The notes beneath the pieces are model-generated. The model worked only from the letters and a program-made list of their open reading frames with translations, was not told the origin of the DNA and ran no database searches. From NCBI GenBank assembly GCA_002633025.1, contig NMRB01000147.1:156465-220464 (forward strand): 64,000 bases of DNA, written 5' to 3'. The number at the start of each line of letters is the position of its first letter. Positions within the stretch are counted from its first letter, which is position 1. Positions 34,976-45,163 of this stretch are shown here, piece after piece. The DNA is from Notospermus geniculatus. Taxonomy: Eukaryota; Nemertea; Pilidiophora; Heteronemertea; Lineidae. Both the position numbers and the translations under genes were made by a program.

Positions 34976-36425
34976 AATGTTGTGGCCTGCGCCAAGATTA
35001 CTATTCGTAGTCTAGTTATGATTACAATATCGTAGTACCAATTTAATTCATTGGTGCATAAAGGTTCTCCAAATGGTCAAAGTTCATTCAGTAGTAGTAG
35101 CAAGTAGGTCACATAAAATACAGAACAAGTTTTGAAAATTACACTTCTGGATATGATTAATTGGTCCATATGACCTGAAACTATCCGAAAAAGAAAGGAA
35201 CATGGCTCTGACAGCTTTTAATAGTTTAAGCATTAGATAAATTATTAAGTCCAGAGATCAAGGAGAAATTAGATCAAATCGAGTTGGATTGTGATATCGA
35301 GGCACAACGATGCGACGTGAAATTATGCCAACACAGACTATAGAGGTCAGAGGCCAAAAAATCATGTGACACCCTCAATCGCCAACATATCAATTTTTCC
35401 TGATTTCCTTTTTTATTTGTGATACTTGTAACCTGATTCATAAGTCCACAGATCAAGTGGATACAACATCCGAATGACGTTGAGTTACGCCTACCTATGT
35501 CGTATCACTTGTTAAGTCCTTGACCTGCTAGTTAGCTCCCCAGATATTTATATTTTCAAGGAAAGCCCCATGCATTCATGGGAAAGTCATACAAGTGTCA
35601 GATCGTTTTAATATCTTAGATTTTCTCTAACTGCTATCGTCACCTACAATTTTGTCTCCCAAATTCCCTGGACAAAAAATAGCTGAGAATCTGTGGGTGT
35701 AGAGCATGCTGGCAGATTTGGAGCAGTTCCGTTCCTTTGATCTGGAATGGAATTACCACTGCCTAGCCGTACCCACCTGTGGGCTGTTTGGTTGTTACTA
35801 TTTAGTCCCATCGACCCTCCAGAGTAAGAGAGTTTTTAATGAGTTTCTCAAAGATTTGCCTTTTTTTCTACGAGTTCCACTTTTCCTCCATCTCTGCCTT
35901 ACAACTTATCAATTTACACCCTGTTGAATAAATCATACTCTTCGAGGTCAGGGCAGGACACGAGGCCTAGGAGGAGTTGTGTGTGTCACCATGCCTCAAG
36001 CTAAATAGTTTCCCCTCATTCTACGTCACTAAATTTACAGCTTATATCAAATCAAACTAAAGGCCTTATAGACCGAACAACATTTTTGCACTACTATATC
36101 GAATGTTTCACCTTTGTCCAAGTTAGGCAAAGGGCAAAGCAGATAATATTAGGTTAAAGCAAGTGTCAACTATTTGTCTCAATCAGTGATATATCACACC
36201 TTTATAACCGTGCTTTCAATAAACAGGGGATGAGAAGTCAGATGATATGGAAATCACTTTATCTATATATAAAAGTTCACGTGTTTTGATCATTTTCAAG
36301 TTGTTATTTACTAATACAATCAATAGATGTCACCGCTAGAAAATGGTCTTCTTATCATCTGAAGATGGTGACCAATTTAAGAAAATTTGGCACACCTGTA
36401 ATTAGCCATGTTAACCATTTCAGTA
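34976..36425. other. Intronic DNA without recognised gene (B1)
   Basis: Matches 43291-44661 in B2 with scattered substitutions and small indels. No splice-supported conserved peptide; the frame at 35706-35927 is interrupted relative to B2. Confidence 0.55.
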
Positions 36426-36573
36426 CGGAGGTTTAGAAATCAAACGATAAACGTAAACTTTACGACAACGTTATTTTTCATACTACACATTCTCCGATTT
36501 TATGTTGTATTTTCGGTACAAAAATAACGTTGTCGTTAACGTTTACATTTATCATTTGATTTCTAAACCTCCC
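36426..36573. mobile_element. TA-flanked foldback MITE, family M, copy 2 (B1)
   Basis: 148 bp with arms CGGAGGTTTAGAAATCAAAC and, at the right, TTTGATTTCTAAACCTCCC, flanked by TA. The inner arms share AACTTTACGACAACGTTATT with the 17.2 kb copy. Present at the same site in B2 (44662-44809), so it predates the separation of the two copies. Confidence 0.85.
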
Positions 36574-36887
36574 TATTATTACATCAGCGACGTCATTGCT
36601 GCGGCATAGATTGTAATGCAATTTCCCTTGAAAGTGACATCGTGACGTCATTCGTTAGGAAAACCCGAACCTTCACAGCATTCTGCGTCATGATTATATC
36701 CCATGAAGAGGTAAGCGATCATCATCAGACATCAGAAATGCACAACGAAAGGATTTGTTGCTTACTCCTGACCAGATGCTTCTACAATGCCAAAACATTC
36801 TCATTTGCCGCCAGTACGCTTATCGTTCGAAGGGTTAACCACGAAATCCTTCATTATGCAAATCAAGATGATATTCTGGGGAAACTG

Positions 36888-36888
36888 N
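36888..36888. other. Single N exactly at the B1/B2 joint
   Basis: The N separates GGGGAAACTG (end of B1) from CAGGGATGCAGC (start of B2). GGGGAAACTG also ends B2 (45163), and CAGGGATGCAGC also begins B1 (29495). A one-base gap of this kind at a perfect copy boundary is typical of a scaffold join between two haplotype contigs. Confidence 0.9.
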
Positions 36889-37472
36889 CAGGGATGCAGC
36901 GCAAACAAAAGATCCAAATATCCGCGTATTGAAAGGAAATCTGAGCTAATTTTCTATTATTTCTCTGCGTCCAGGGTACCGAATGAAAATAACCCAATTT
37001 GGCCAACGCGGGTATGACTTTGGAACAAAGTGGAAAGAAGTCCTAGAAGATGACTTTTTAAATTCAGGGGAAGAACTTTCTACTTTTTTAAAAATCTCTG
37101 ATTAGCACCGGGCCGTACCCTTTCTTCTTTTGATTCGCAAAATGCCAAAGACTTTATGTCAGTATTAAGGAATGCCAATCCAATCACACCGGCGTGATGT
37201 ACTTTATTCCAAGACGGTTTGAAGTCAGAAGCATGAAGATTATACAGAAGAAGTAAAAAAATCGCCCAAAACCTTCATCAAGGTGATTCTCAGATCCTGC
37301 ATGTAGTACTTATTCTCAAAACGTGCATTTTTTGTGAGGTGAAGCACTTTGATGAGTTCCACAACAAATGCTGTGAGGATGGTGTGTGAAAATCATGCCT
37401 GCTAGCTGCATGCACTTGGCATTCACCATGGTCTCAGAAAAAACTATGAAGCGATGTTGATAACATGCTAAT

Positions 37473-37837
37473 GAGGAACCCGCGTGCCGGAAATCCCGAC
37501 AGGTCGGCGCTGCGAGCAGTGCGACCGAAACGACGTCATTGACGTCGTTTTAGGTGTTGACGTTGCGTCATGAAAAAATCTGCTGTACATTTTCTACAGG
37601 AATAATGAGATAATGACGTTGCCATAATCGCCATCTATCTCTTCATTTTAAGGAAAAAAAGCACCACAAAATGCAGATATTTTCATCTGCTACAAGATGT
37701 GTAAATTTTAATGCCAGGCGACCGAAACAAACGGGTGCTTTTCACGCCAGAAATAAATGGAAACAACGTTAGAAAAAAGAAACTTCGGTCGCACTGCTCA
37801 CAGCGCCGCGTCGTGACGTTAGTTCCTCCGGTTCCTC
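37473..37837. mobile_element. AT-flanked foldback MITE (B2 only)
   Basis: 365 bp with tips GAGGAACC / GGTTCCTC. B1 reads CATGCTAATTAACTTG uninterrupted (at about 30072), while B2 reads CATGCTAAT, the element, then ATTAACTTG, so AT is duplicated. Sub-terminal arms also pair (CGCTGCGAGCAGTGCGACCG against CGGTCGCACTGCTCACAGCG, nearly complementary). The interior shares several words with the 5075-5311 element. No transposase. Confidence 0.85.
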
Positions 37838-37894
37838 ATTAACTTGAACTACAGGCTGATGAAAATAGGGCAATTTGGTTGGAGGGGAAAAGAT

Positions 37895-38260
37895 CCGCTT
37901 GTTGATATTTGCACCAACACCATTTTAGTCCAAACACACCCTTCTTAATTTTGGCACAAAATGTGTACCTGTTGATACTCGCGTAAACACCATTTTATTC
38001 TTAACCATTTGTCAACATTTTGACCCAAATTTGCAGATTTGGTGATACTTGCATAACACCATTTTAGTCCAAACACCTGTCAAAGTTTGGACCCAAAATC
38101 ACCACACTTGTTGATACTTGCATAAACACCATTTTAGTCCAAACACCTGTCAAAGTTTGGGCCCCAAATACACACTTGTTGATACTTGCCTATGCACCAT
38201 TTCAGTTTTTACCCTTCGTTATTTTGGGCCAAGTATATAATTGTTGATACTCGCATCAAC
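37895..38260. repeat. Roughly 69-bp minisatellite (B2)
   Basis: Counterpart of 30130-30440 with units on GTCCAAACACCTGTCAAAGT and ACACTTGTTGATACTTGC. Unit number and internal deletions differ from B1. Confidence 0.85.
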
Positions 38261-38363
38261 ACTATTTTTTTCTATGTCGCAGTCGCACTGACTATGTTGA
38301 CACCTCCTGTTAAAATTTTCGGTTAGAATGTGTACTTTTAATGTCCACATTTTCATGTTTGTC

Positions 38364-38999
38364 GTGATCCGCCCATCAAGGGTTAGTCAGACTGTAACCA
38401 AACCCAAGAGCTGGCTCTGCCTCTGGGTGACTCCACTCCAAGTAAAACTCTAAATGCCGCCACAAAGGGTCCCAGGGCTGCTGATCTAGCATCATGTTTC
38501 AAATGAGGGTTTGTTGTCGTGTAGTTGTGTTACAAAATCTTCGTCACTGTAATTTGATTAGGCGATCCCGGTGTGCGACAAAGCCGTCATTAAACTTGAT
38601 CAGTGAGTAAACGTTCGTGGTCATAAATAGGGGCGAGCTGGAGAGGCTTTTAGCACTCCGTCTGCAATTTGACCGCCGTTTTTACAAGATGGATTCCAAC
38701 CTGCAATTACTAAACTGAAAGTCCCTAGGCACGAGGTGCCAGACGATGGGTCCAATTCCCGTCAAAGTGATCCATTTTTAAGAGAGACATTTTAACCGTT
38801 TTGCTTCCGCCACATGGAATGGAGGACCAAATAAGCCCTGCCTCTCATTCTGCATAACCATGTCTGATAATTCCAGCAGATCTGTTGTCTTCTCGGAGTG
38901 CCATTCTAGGCATCAGTAACATTCAGAGCCTTAATTGAGGTTCAAAATGCACTCTAACTCAGATCTTGTTGGACTCAAAAACGCCAGTCACTTATGAAA
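38364..38999. other. Highly conserved non-coding block (B2)
   Basis: Aligns base for base with 30521-31156. Substitutions noted: CCGCCC versus CCGTCC near the start, CTTCCGCC versus CTTCGGCC, and TCCAGCAG versus TCCACCAG. Ends at the retroposon insertion site. Confidence 0.5.
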
Positions 39000-39179
39000 G
39001 AGGACCGTGATCGTGACTGCTCGATACTCTATGCCCACTTTAAGTTGCCAGGACATGCTGTCACGGACGTGTTGTTCACCATCCTCACCCGGTTGGGGTC
39101 GAAAATTCGTGAATTCTGGAGATTGACTTCTTGTTTATTATCATTTAGTGTGTCAATTTTGTGCTTTTTGTACCTTGGA
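39000..39179 (+). mobile_element. Retroposon with 12-bp target duplication and hammerhead-like core, copy 3 (B2 only)
   Basis: 180-bp insert between two exact copies of TCACTTATGAAA (38988-38999 and 39180-39191); B1 has one copy (31145-31156) and no insert. The core is CCCGGTTGGGGTCGAAAATT followed by CGTGAATTCTGGAGATTGAC and a tail with AGTGTGTCAATTTTGTGC. The 5' half of the core (CTGA-GA and the GACCCC arm) is degraded to CCATCCTCA here. A 12-bp duplication is typical of target-primed or similar retrotransposition. The source element is unknown; a Penelope-like parent is an inference. Confidence 0.75.
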
Positions 39180-39379
39180 TCACTTATGAAATACATGTAG
39201 CAGGTATTCCTAGCCAAACATCTTAACCGTGTGATGGATGGTTGTGTGGTTTCCCTTGCAAGCTCTGGTCACTTCCTGTCCAGTAATGTTGTACCACAGG
39301 CTGCAGAGTCAGTCATGTAGCATTTGACTTCATAAACTACACCGTGCATCAGAGAATTCTGCTGTATGTCACAGTTTGC

Positions 39380-40110
39380 CCACAGAAAATTTGCCAACTG
39401 AAAATTTCTGTTCCAGGTTTCGCTGGACTTCTAAGCTGTGTGCTTATGTTCTGCACAAAATACTGCCAAGCTGTAATCTTCTGCTCAAGGTTTTGCCTGC
39501 AGAGGACTGCCAACTATAAATTTCTGCTCCAGGTCTTGCCTGCAAAGAACAGGACTGCCAAGGCATGAGCTTCTCTTCAAGGTTTTGCCTGCAAAGGACT
39601 GCCAAATTGTAATCTTCTGCTCGTCGTTTTGCCTGCAGAGGACTGCCAACTGTATAAGTTTCTGCTCCAGGTTTTGCCTGCAAAGAACAGGACTGCCAAG
39701 CTGCAGTGTAAGCTTCTGATCAAGGATTTGGCCGCACAGGACTGCCAAACTGTAAGCTTCAGTTCTGCAGAAAGTACTGCCAAGCTGTTATCTTCTGGTC
39801 GTGGTTGGGACTGCCAACTGTAAGTTTCTGCTCCAGGTTTTGCCGGCAAAGAACAGGACTGCAAGCTGTAAGCTTCTGATCAAGGATTTGCCTGCAAAGG
39901 ACTGCCAAATTGTAAGCTTCAGTTCTGCACAAAGTACTGGGTCTGCCAAGCTGTAATCTTCCGCTCGCGGTTTTGCCTGCAGAGGACTGCCAACTGTAAG
40001 TTTCTGCTCCATGGGTTTGCCTGCCAAGGACATGATTGCCAAGCTGTAAGCTTCTGAATCTGATCAAGGATTTGCCCGCAAAGGACTGCCAAATTGTAAG
40101 CTTCGGTTCT
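39380..40110. repeat. Roughly 45-50-bp minisatellite (B2)
   Basis: Shorter counterpart of 31360-32360, same monomer types (GGTTTTGCCTGCAAAGGAC, AGCTGTAAGCTTCTGATC). Overlapping open frames on both strands are periodicity artefacts. Confidence 0.9.
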
Positions 40111-40647
40111 CATCAACTCGAAATCTTCTTCCAGCTTATTAGTCCCTTATTTCAATCCTTTGTCTTCATCAAAAGATGTCACCAGAATTAACTCAATGCC
40201 CGTCCAGAGTCGACCGAGAACGACACGTTCAAATGTGTGTTTGGTTGGAGTGGTTCCACTCTGTTTTCTCAACAAACAACCCAATCGATTCGTCCTGGTT
40301 TTTTCACTTCCGAAATTACTTATTTGAGGATGTCAATGGAACGTAATCCTTCTGGACTTTATACAAACTGTCATTCCCAAGAGACGACTAAGAACATTCG
40401 AAGGTGTCTCTCCAAATTAAACGACTTGTTGTACAGCAATTTTGCATCAGACCTCCCCTGACTCGTGTTCAATTATGTAAATGAACATTTTCATCCTGGG
40501 AAGAACATTCTTTTAAGTTCTCAAGGTGTAAAATCTTTTCACTTGACTTTGCTATTAGGCAAGGCATTACGGGATTATTATCTATACAGGGGCCCACTAG
40601 AGAGCATAATTAGGTTATTTGAAGTCACTTCCCATTTCTATTGTATT

Positions 40648-40780
40648 GCATTGGATTTTTCCGTCAGGTCCGAAGCCATAGCATTTTAGTCCTATTAAGT
40701 ATGAAAGAGGCCATCTAGTCAAGCTCATGTTCCTTACTTGGATGGTGCCTTGTACTTCCCTTGCAAAGGCACAAGGTAGA
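40648..40780 (-). mobile_element. Body fragment of tRNA-derived SINE (B2)
   Basis: Counterpart of 32890-33030 with small indels; again no tRNA-like head and no nested MITE. Confidence 0.7.
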
Positions 40781-41339
40781 AGCATCACCACTTGTTCCAT
40801 GCGATGGACATGAACATGAAGAGCCAGGGATGATTAATCCATTTTGGCTGAGGGTGAATTCGAAGAATTCCTGTCCTAAGAAGGAGCCAAGAGTGGCTGA
40901 TGCAGCTTCTGATTATTATCCTGCAGCTTTACCTCCTGTTTCTTTCAGCCAAACGAAATCACCAGCAAAACATTTTAGGCAAATTTGCCAAAAGAAACCT
41001 ATTCAAAACACATGAAATCATGATGAGAATGAGAACAAAAATAATTTTTCAGAAGTTTTCCTCTGATCTTTACCGTGACATTCTCTTCAAGTGGCACTTT
41101 TTGACATGTTTCAGGTTTTTTGAGCACCAACTTGAACTTAACCTAACATTTATTCTGTCAGTCATCTCGACTGTCACTTTTCTCCATGATTATTATTACT
41201 TGTTTGAAGTCTCTATGTCCGTGATGACATCGTTGATTCACATTTTCACATATAAAATCGTGACCATGAGGAAGGAAAAGAAATCATTCAGTCATAAAGA
41301 ACATGAACTGAAAGCGCTAAACTGCACAACATTTTTAGC

Positions 41340-41510
41340 ACTATTTAATTCATTTTTAAAATTCATTTTTAAATATATTTTATTTAACTTTTAAAGATAT
41401 TTCATTTTTGAAGGTATTTCTTTTTAAAGATATTTCTTTTTAAAGATATTTCTTTTTAAAGATACTTCTTTTTAAAGATATTTCATTTTTAAAGATATTT
41501 AATTCAATTT
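41340..41510. repeat. AT-rich 18-20-bp minisatellite (B2)
   Basis: Repeats of TTTTTAAAGATATTTC type, counterpart of 33640-33790. It ends at the TTAA where the piggyBac-like element is inserted. Confidence 0.85.
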
Positions 41511-41513
41511 TAA

Positions 41514-41945
41514 CACTTTCACCGCCAAAAACGGAAATTTCCGTTTTTTTCCGGTTTTTTGTGGTTTTTGCACAGTAATATAGATGGCAGTACCATGAAC
41601 AACTGGAGAAAATTTCGTGAAGATCGGTCAAATAGTTTTGGAGTAACATCGTTTTGAAATATCCGTTTTATTGGAGAATGCATTACGTAATATGGCCGCT
41701 AATGCATTTTTCTAATTTTTTTCTGATATTCGTGGAAAAAATGAAAAAAACGGCCTTAGCTACAGACTATGTTCATAAAAGTTTCGTACTGATAGCAGAT
41801 ATATTGGTATCAAAATGAAGCTGGCGACTTCCTTGTTCTGCTGGTATATTGTATTAGGAGTTATCCCCTTCCTGTATTGAGATACTTTGTATTAAAATTA
41901 GGTAAATGTTAAAAAAATGTTGAAAAAAGTCTGGCGGTGAAAGTG
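41514..41945. mobile_element. piggyBac-like TTAA-flanked MITE (B2 only)
   Basis: 432 bp with perfect inverted tips CACTTTCACCGCCA / TGGCGGTGAAAGTG, flanked on both sides by TTAA (41510-41513 and 41946-41949). B1 has a single TTAA followed directly by AGATGTTTTATTTTAGAGAC, which is the empty site. Exact TTAA duplication is the signature of the piggyBac superfamily (established knowledge). No transposase frame; the interior contains TTTCCGTTTTTTTCCGG and a conserved-looking stretch near GATGGCAGTACCATGAACAA. It lies 38 bp from a candidate donor site discussed under rejected items. Confidence 0.9.
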
Positions 41946-42165
41946 TTAAAGATATTTTATTTTAGAGACGTTAGGCCACTTACCTTGTGCTGACTCATAC
42001 AGAACAGTCTTCATCAATACAAAGTCTCCGTGGTCAGCAGTGAACATTCTTTATATACGATTAAAAGTTTCTCACGAAGAGGTGTTAATTGAAGTCGCAG
42101 AAGCTCTTGCAAATTCATAACACATCAAATCAACAACAACAAGATCAACATCACACGGCACTTAC

Positions 42166-42276
42166 CCTTGTCATTAAGATTACGGAACATTTTTGTTGAC
42201 CCTTTATACAATGATGGTGTGTTCTTCAGGATATGTTCAACGTCTTGCCTGCTGAGGACTCGTCGCCTCCCACGTG
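42166..42276 (-). CDS. MICU3: MICU2/MICU3-like calcium uptake protein, exon alpha, copy in B2
   Basis: Same 111-bp exon as 33996-34106, with acceptor TTTGCAG and donor AAGG|GTAAGT. It encodes RGRRRVLSRQDVEHILKNTP, SLYKGSTKMFRNLN, then DK in place of EK. The single difference (GAA versus GAC) is conservative. The run RGRRR at the exon start makes this end strongly basic. Intact in both copies. The exon carrying the preceding MTP-DF block of the family was searched for on the minus strand to the right, using the MTP signature, and not found. Confidence 0.85.
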
Positions 42277-42369
42277 CTGCAAAGATAGGAAAACTGCATG
42301 ATTAGTACATATAGTATTACAGTTTACAGTCTTTTGGCAAGTTTCCTCAAGATTAAATATAATGTTATT

Positions 42370-43290
42370 CTAGTCTGCATCAAGATTCCAATTAGTCTCC
42401 ACATCAAGCTTATCTGCATCGAGATTACAATAGTCTGCATCAAGATTACAAAAGTCCCACGGCATCAAAGATTCCAATAGTAGTCTCATCAAGACTATCT
42501 GCATCAAGATTCTAATGGTAGCTCCCATCAAGTTTATCTGCATCAAGATTCCAATAGTCTTCATTAAGGTTACGAAATGTCCTAGTCTGCATCAAGATTC
42601 CAACAGTAGTCTCTCCATCAATATCTGCATCAAGATTACAATAGATCAAGATTACGTATGTCCTAGTCTGCATCAAGATCCCAATAGTAATCTCCATCAA
42701 GACTATCTGCATCAAGATTACAATAGTCTACATCAAGATTACGTAGTCTGCATCAAGATTACAATAGTAATCTCCATCAAGACTATCTGCATCAAGATTA
42801 CAATAGTCTACATCAAGATTACGTATGTCCTAGTCTGCATCAAGATTACAATAGTAGGCCTAATCTCCATCAAGACTATCTGCATCAAGATTACAATAGT
42901 CGACGTCAGCATTGCAAATGTCCTAGTCTGCGTCAAGATTACAATAGTTGTCTCCCTCAAGACCATTTGCATCAAAATTACGATCGTCTTATCAAGATTA
43001 CGAATGTCCTATTCGGCATCAAGATTACAATAGTAATCTCCATCAAGACTATCTGCATCAAGATTACAATAGTCTGCATGAAGATTACAAATATCCTAGT
43101 CTGCATCGAGATTCGAATAGTACCCGCCATCAAGACTGTATCAAGATTACAATAGTAGTCTCCATCAAGACTATATGCATCAAGATTACAATAGTCTATA
43201 TCAAGATTTCAAATATATCGTAGTCTGCATCTAGGTTACAATGTTGTGGCCTGCGTCAAGATTACTATTCGTAGTCTAGTCAAGATTACA
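42370..43290. repeat. Minisatellite of GCATCAAGATTACAATAGTC type (B2)
   Basis: Counterpart of 34185-34975, uninterrupted, with more units. Open frames of 60-172 codons through it reflect the repeat only. Confidence 0.9.
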
Positions 43291-44661
43291 ATATCGTAGT
43301 ACCAATTTAATTCATTGGTGCATAAAGGTTCTCCAAATGGTCAAAGTTCATTCAGTAGTAGTAGCAAGTAGGTCACATAAAATACAGAACAAGTTTTGAA
43401 AATTACACTTCTGGATATGATTAATTGGTCCATATGACCTGAAACTATCCGAAAAAGAAAGGAACATGGCTCTGACAGCTTTTAATAGTTTAAGCATTAG
43501 GTAAATTATTAAGTCCAGAGATCAAGGAGAAATTAGATCAAATCGAGTTGGATTGTGATATCGAGGCACAACGATGCGACGTGAGATTATGCCAACACAG
43601 ACTATAGAGTAGGTCAGAGGCCCAAAATCATGTGACACCCTCAACCGCCAACATATCAATTTTTCCTAATTTCCTTTTTTATTTGTGATACTTGTAACCT
43701 GATTCATAAGTCCACAGATCAAGTGGATACAACATCCGAATGACGTTGAGTATGTCGTATCACTTGTTGAGTCCTTGACCTGCTAGTTAGCTCCCCAGAT
43801 ATTGATACGTGTATTTCAAGGAAAGCCGCATGCATCCATGGAAAGTCATTTATACAAGTGTCAGATCGTTTTAATATCTTAGATTTTCTCTAACTGCTAT
43901 CATCACCTACATATTTGTCTCCCAAATTCCCTGGGCAAAAAATAGCTGGGAATCTGTGGGTAGATTAAGCAGTTCGTTCAGTGGAATGGTCTGGCATGGA
44001 ATTACCACTGCCTAGCCGTACATGTGGGCTGTTTGGTTGTTCCTATTTAGTCCCATCAAACCTCCAAAGTAAGAGAGTTTTTAATGAATTTCTCAACGAT
44101 TTGCCTTTTTTTCTACGAGTTCCACTTTTCCTCCATCTCTGCCTTACAATTTACACCCTGTTGAATAAATCATACTCTTCGAGGTCAGAGCAGGACACGA
44201 GGCCTAGGAGAAGTTGTGTGTGTCATGCCTCAAGCTAAATAGTTTCCCCTCATTCTACGTCACTAAATTTACAGCATATATCACATCAAACCAAAGGCCT
44301 TATAGACCGAACAACATTTTTGCACTATACTATATCGAATGTTTCACCTTTGTCCAAGTTAGGCAAAGGGCAAAGCAGATAATATTAGGTTAAAGCAAGT
44401 GTCAACTATTTGTCTCAACCAGTGATATATCACACCTTTATAACTGTGCTTTCAATAAACGGGATGAGAAGTCAGATGATATGGAAATCACTTTATCTAT
44501 ATAAAAGTTCACGTGTTTTGATCATTTTCAAGTTGTTATTTACTAATACAATCAATAGATGTCACCGCTAGAAACTGGTCTTGTTATCATCTGACTGAAG
44601 ATGGTGACCAATTTAAGAAAATTTGGCACACCTGTAATTAGCCATGCTAACCATTTCAGTA
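43291..44661. other. Intronic DNA without recognised gene (B2)
   Basis: Counterpart of 34976-36425. No splice-supported peptide and no additional element relative to B1 was seen. Confidence 0.55.
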
Positions 44662-44809
44662 CGGAGGTTTAGAAATCAAACGATAAACGTAAACTTTACG
44701 ACAACGTTATTTTTCATACTACACATTCTCCGATTTTATGTTGTATTTTCGGTACAAAAATAACGTTGTCGTTAACGTTTACATTTAACATTTGATTTCT
44801 AAGCCTTCC
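44662..44809. mobile_element. TA-flanked foldback MITE, family M, copy 2 allele (B2)
   Basis: Same insertion as 36426-36573, with TA on both sides; the right tip has drifted to AAGCCTTCC. Confidence 0.85.
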
Positions 44810-45163
44810 TATTATTACATCAGTAACGTCATTGCTGCGGCATACGTTAATGCAATTTCCCTTGAAAATGACATCGTGACGTCACTGGTTAGGTAAACCC
44901 AAACCTTCAGCATTCTGTGTCATGATGCACTGTCCCAGTGTACAGGGAATTGACACTGAAGAGGTAAGAGATCATTATCAGACATCAGAAATGCAGGCCA
45001 CACCACATTTTTTTTCTCAACCACTATGAAAGGGTTTGTTGCTAACTCCGGATGCTCCTGCAATGCCAATACATTCTCGTGTGCCGCCAGTACGCTTCTC
45101 GTTCGAAGGGTTAACCACGAAATCCTTCATTATGCAAATCAAGATGATATTCTGGGGAAACTG

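Larger units (their letters stand above)
29495..36887. repeat. Segment B, copy 1 (paired with 36889-45163)
   Basis: Begins at CAGGGATGCAGC and ends at GGGGAAACTG. B2 begins with the same CAGGGATGCAGC right after the N and ends at the same GGGGAAACTG (45163). The pair is therefore an exact end-to-end tandem, 7393 and 8275 bp, joined by one N. The length difference of 882 bp is nearly explained by three elements present only in B2 (365, 432 and 180 bp plus target duplications) minus a 172-bp element present only in B1. Confidence 0.93.
36889..45163. repeat. Segment B, copy 2 (paired with 29495-36887)
   Basis: Second copy of B, same order of landmarks as B1: 69-bp minisatellite, conserved 636-bp block, 45-50-bp minisatellite, SINE body, AT-rich array, exon alpha, CATCAAGATTAC array, MITE. 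Three mobile elements are present only here (37473, 39000, 41514). Confidence 0.93.

Noticed and set aside
41984-42047. Candidate minus-strand exon MFTADHGDFVLMKTVLYESAQ followed by a consensus donor, just downstream of exon alpha in B2
   Set aside because: No convincing acceptor, phase does not fit between alpha and beta, no resemblance to MICU proteins, and the B1 copy (33813-33877) has a 1-base insertion that creates a stop.
42515-43033. 172-codon frame with repeating CIKITIV
   Set aside because: Minisatellite translation; absent as a frame in B1.
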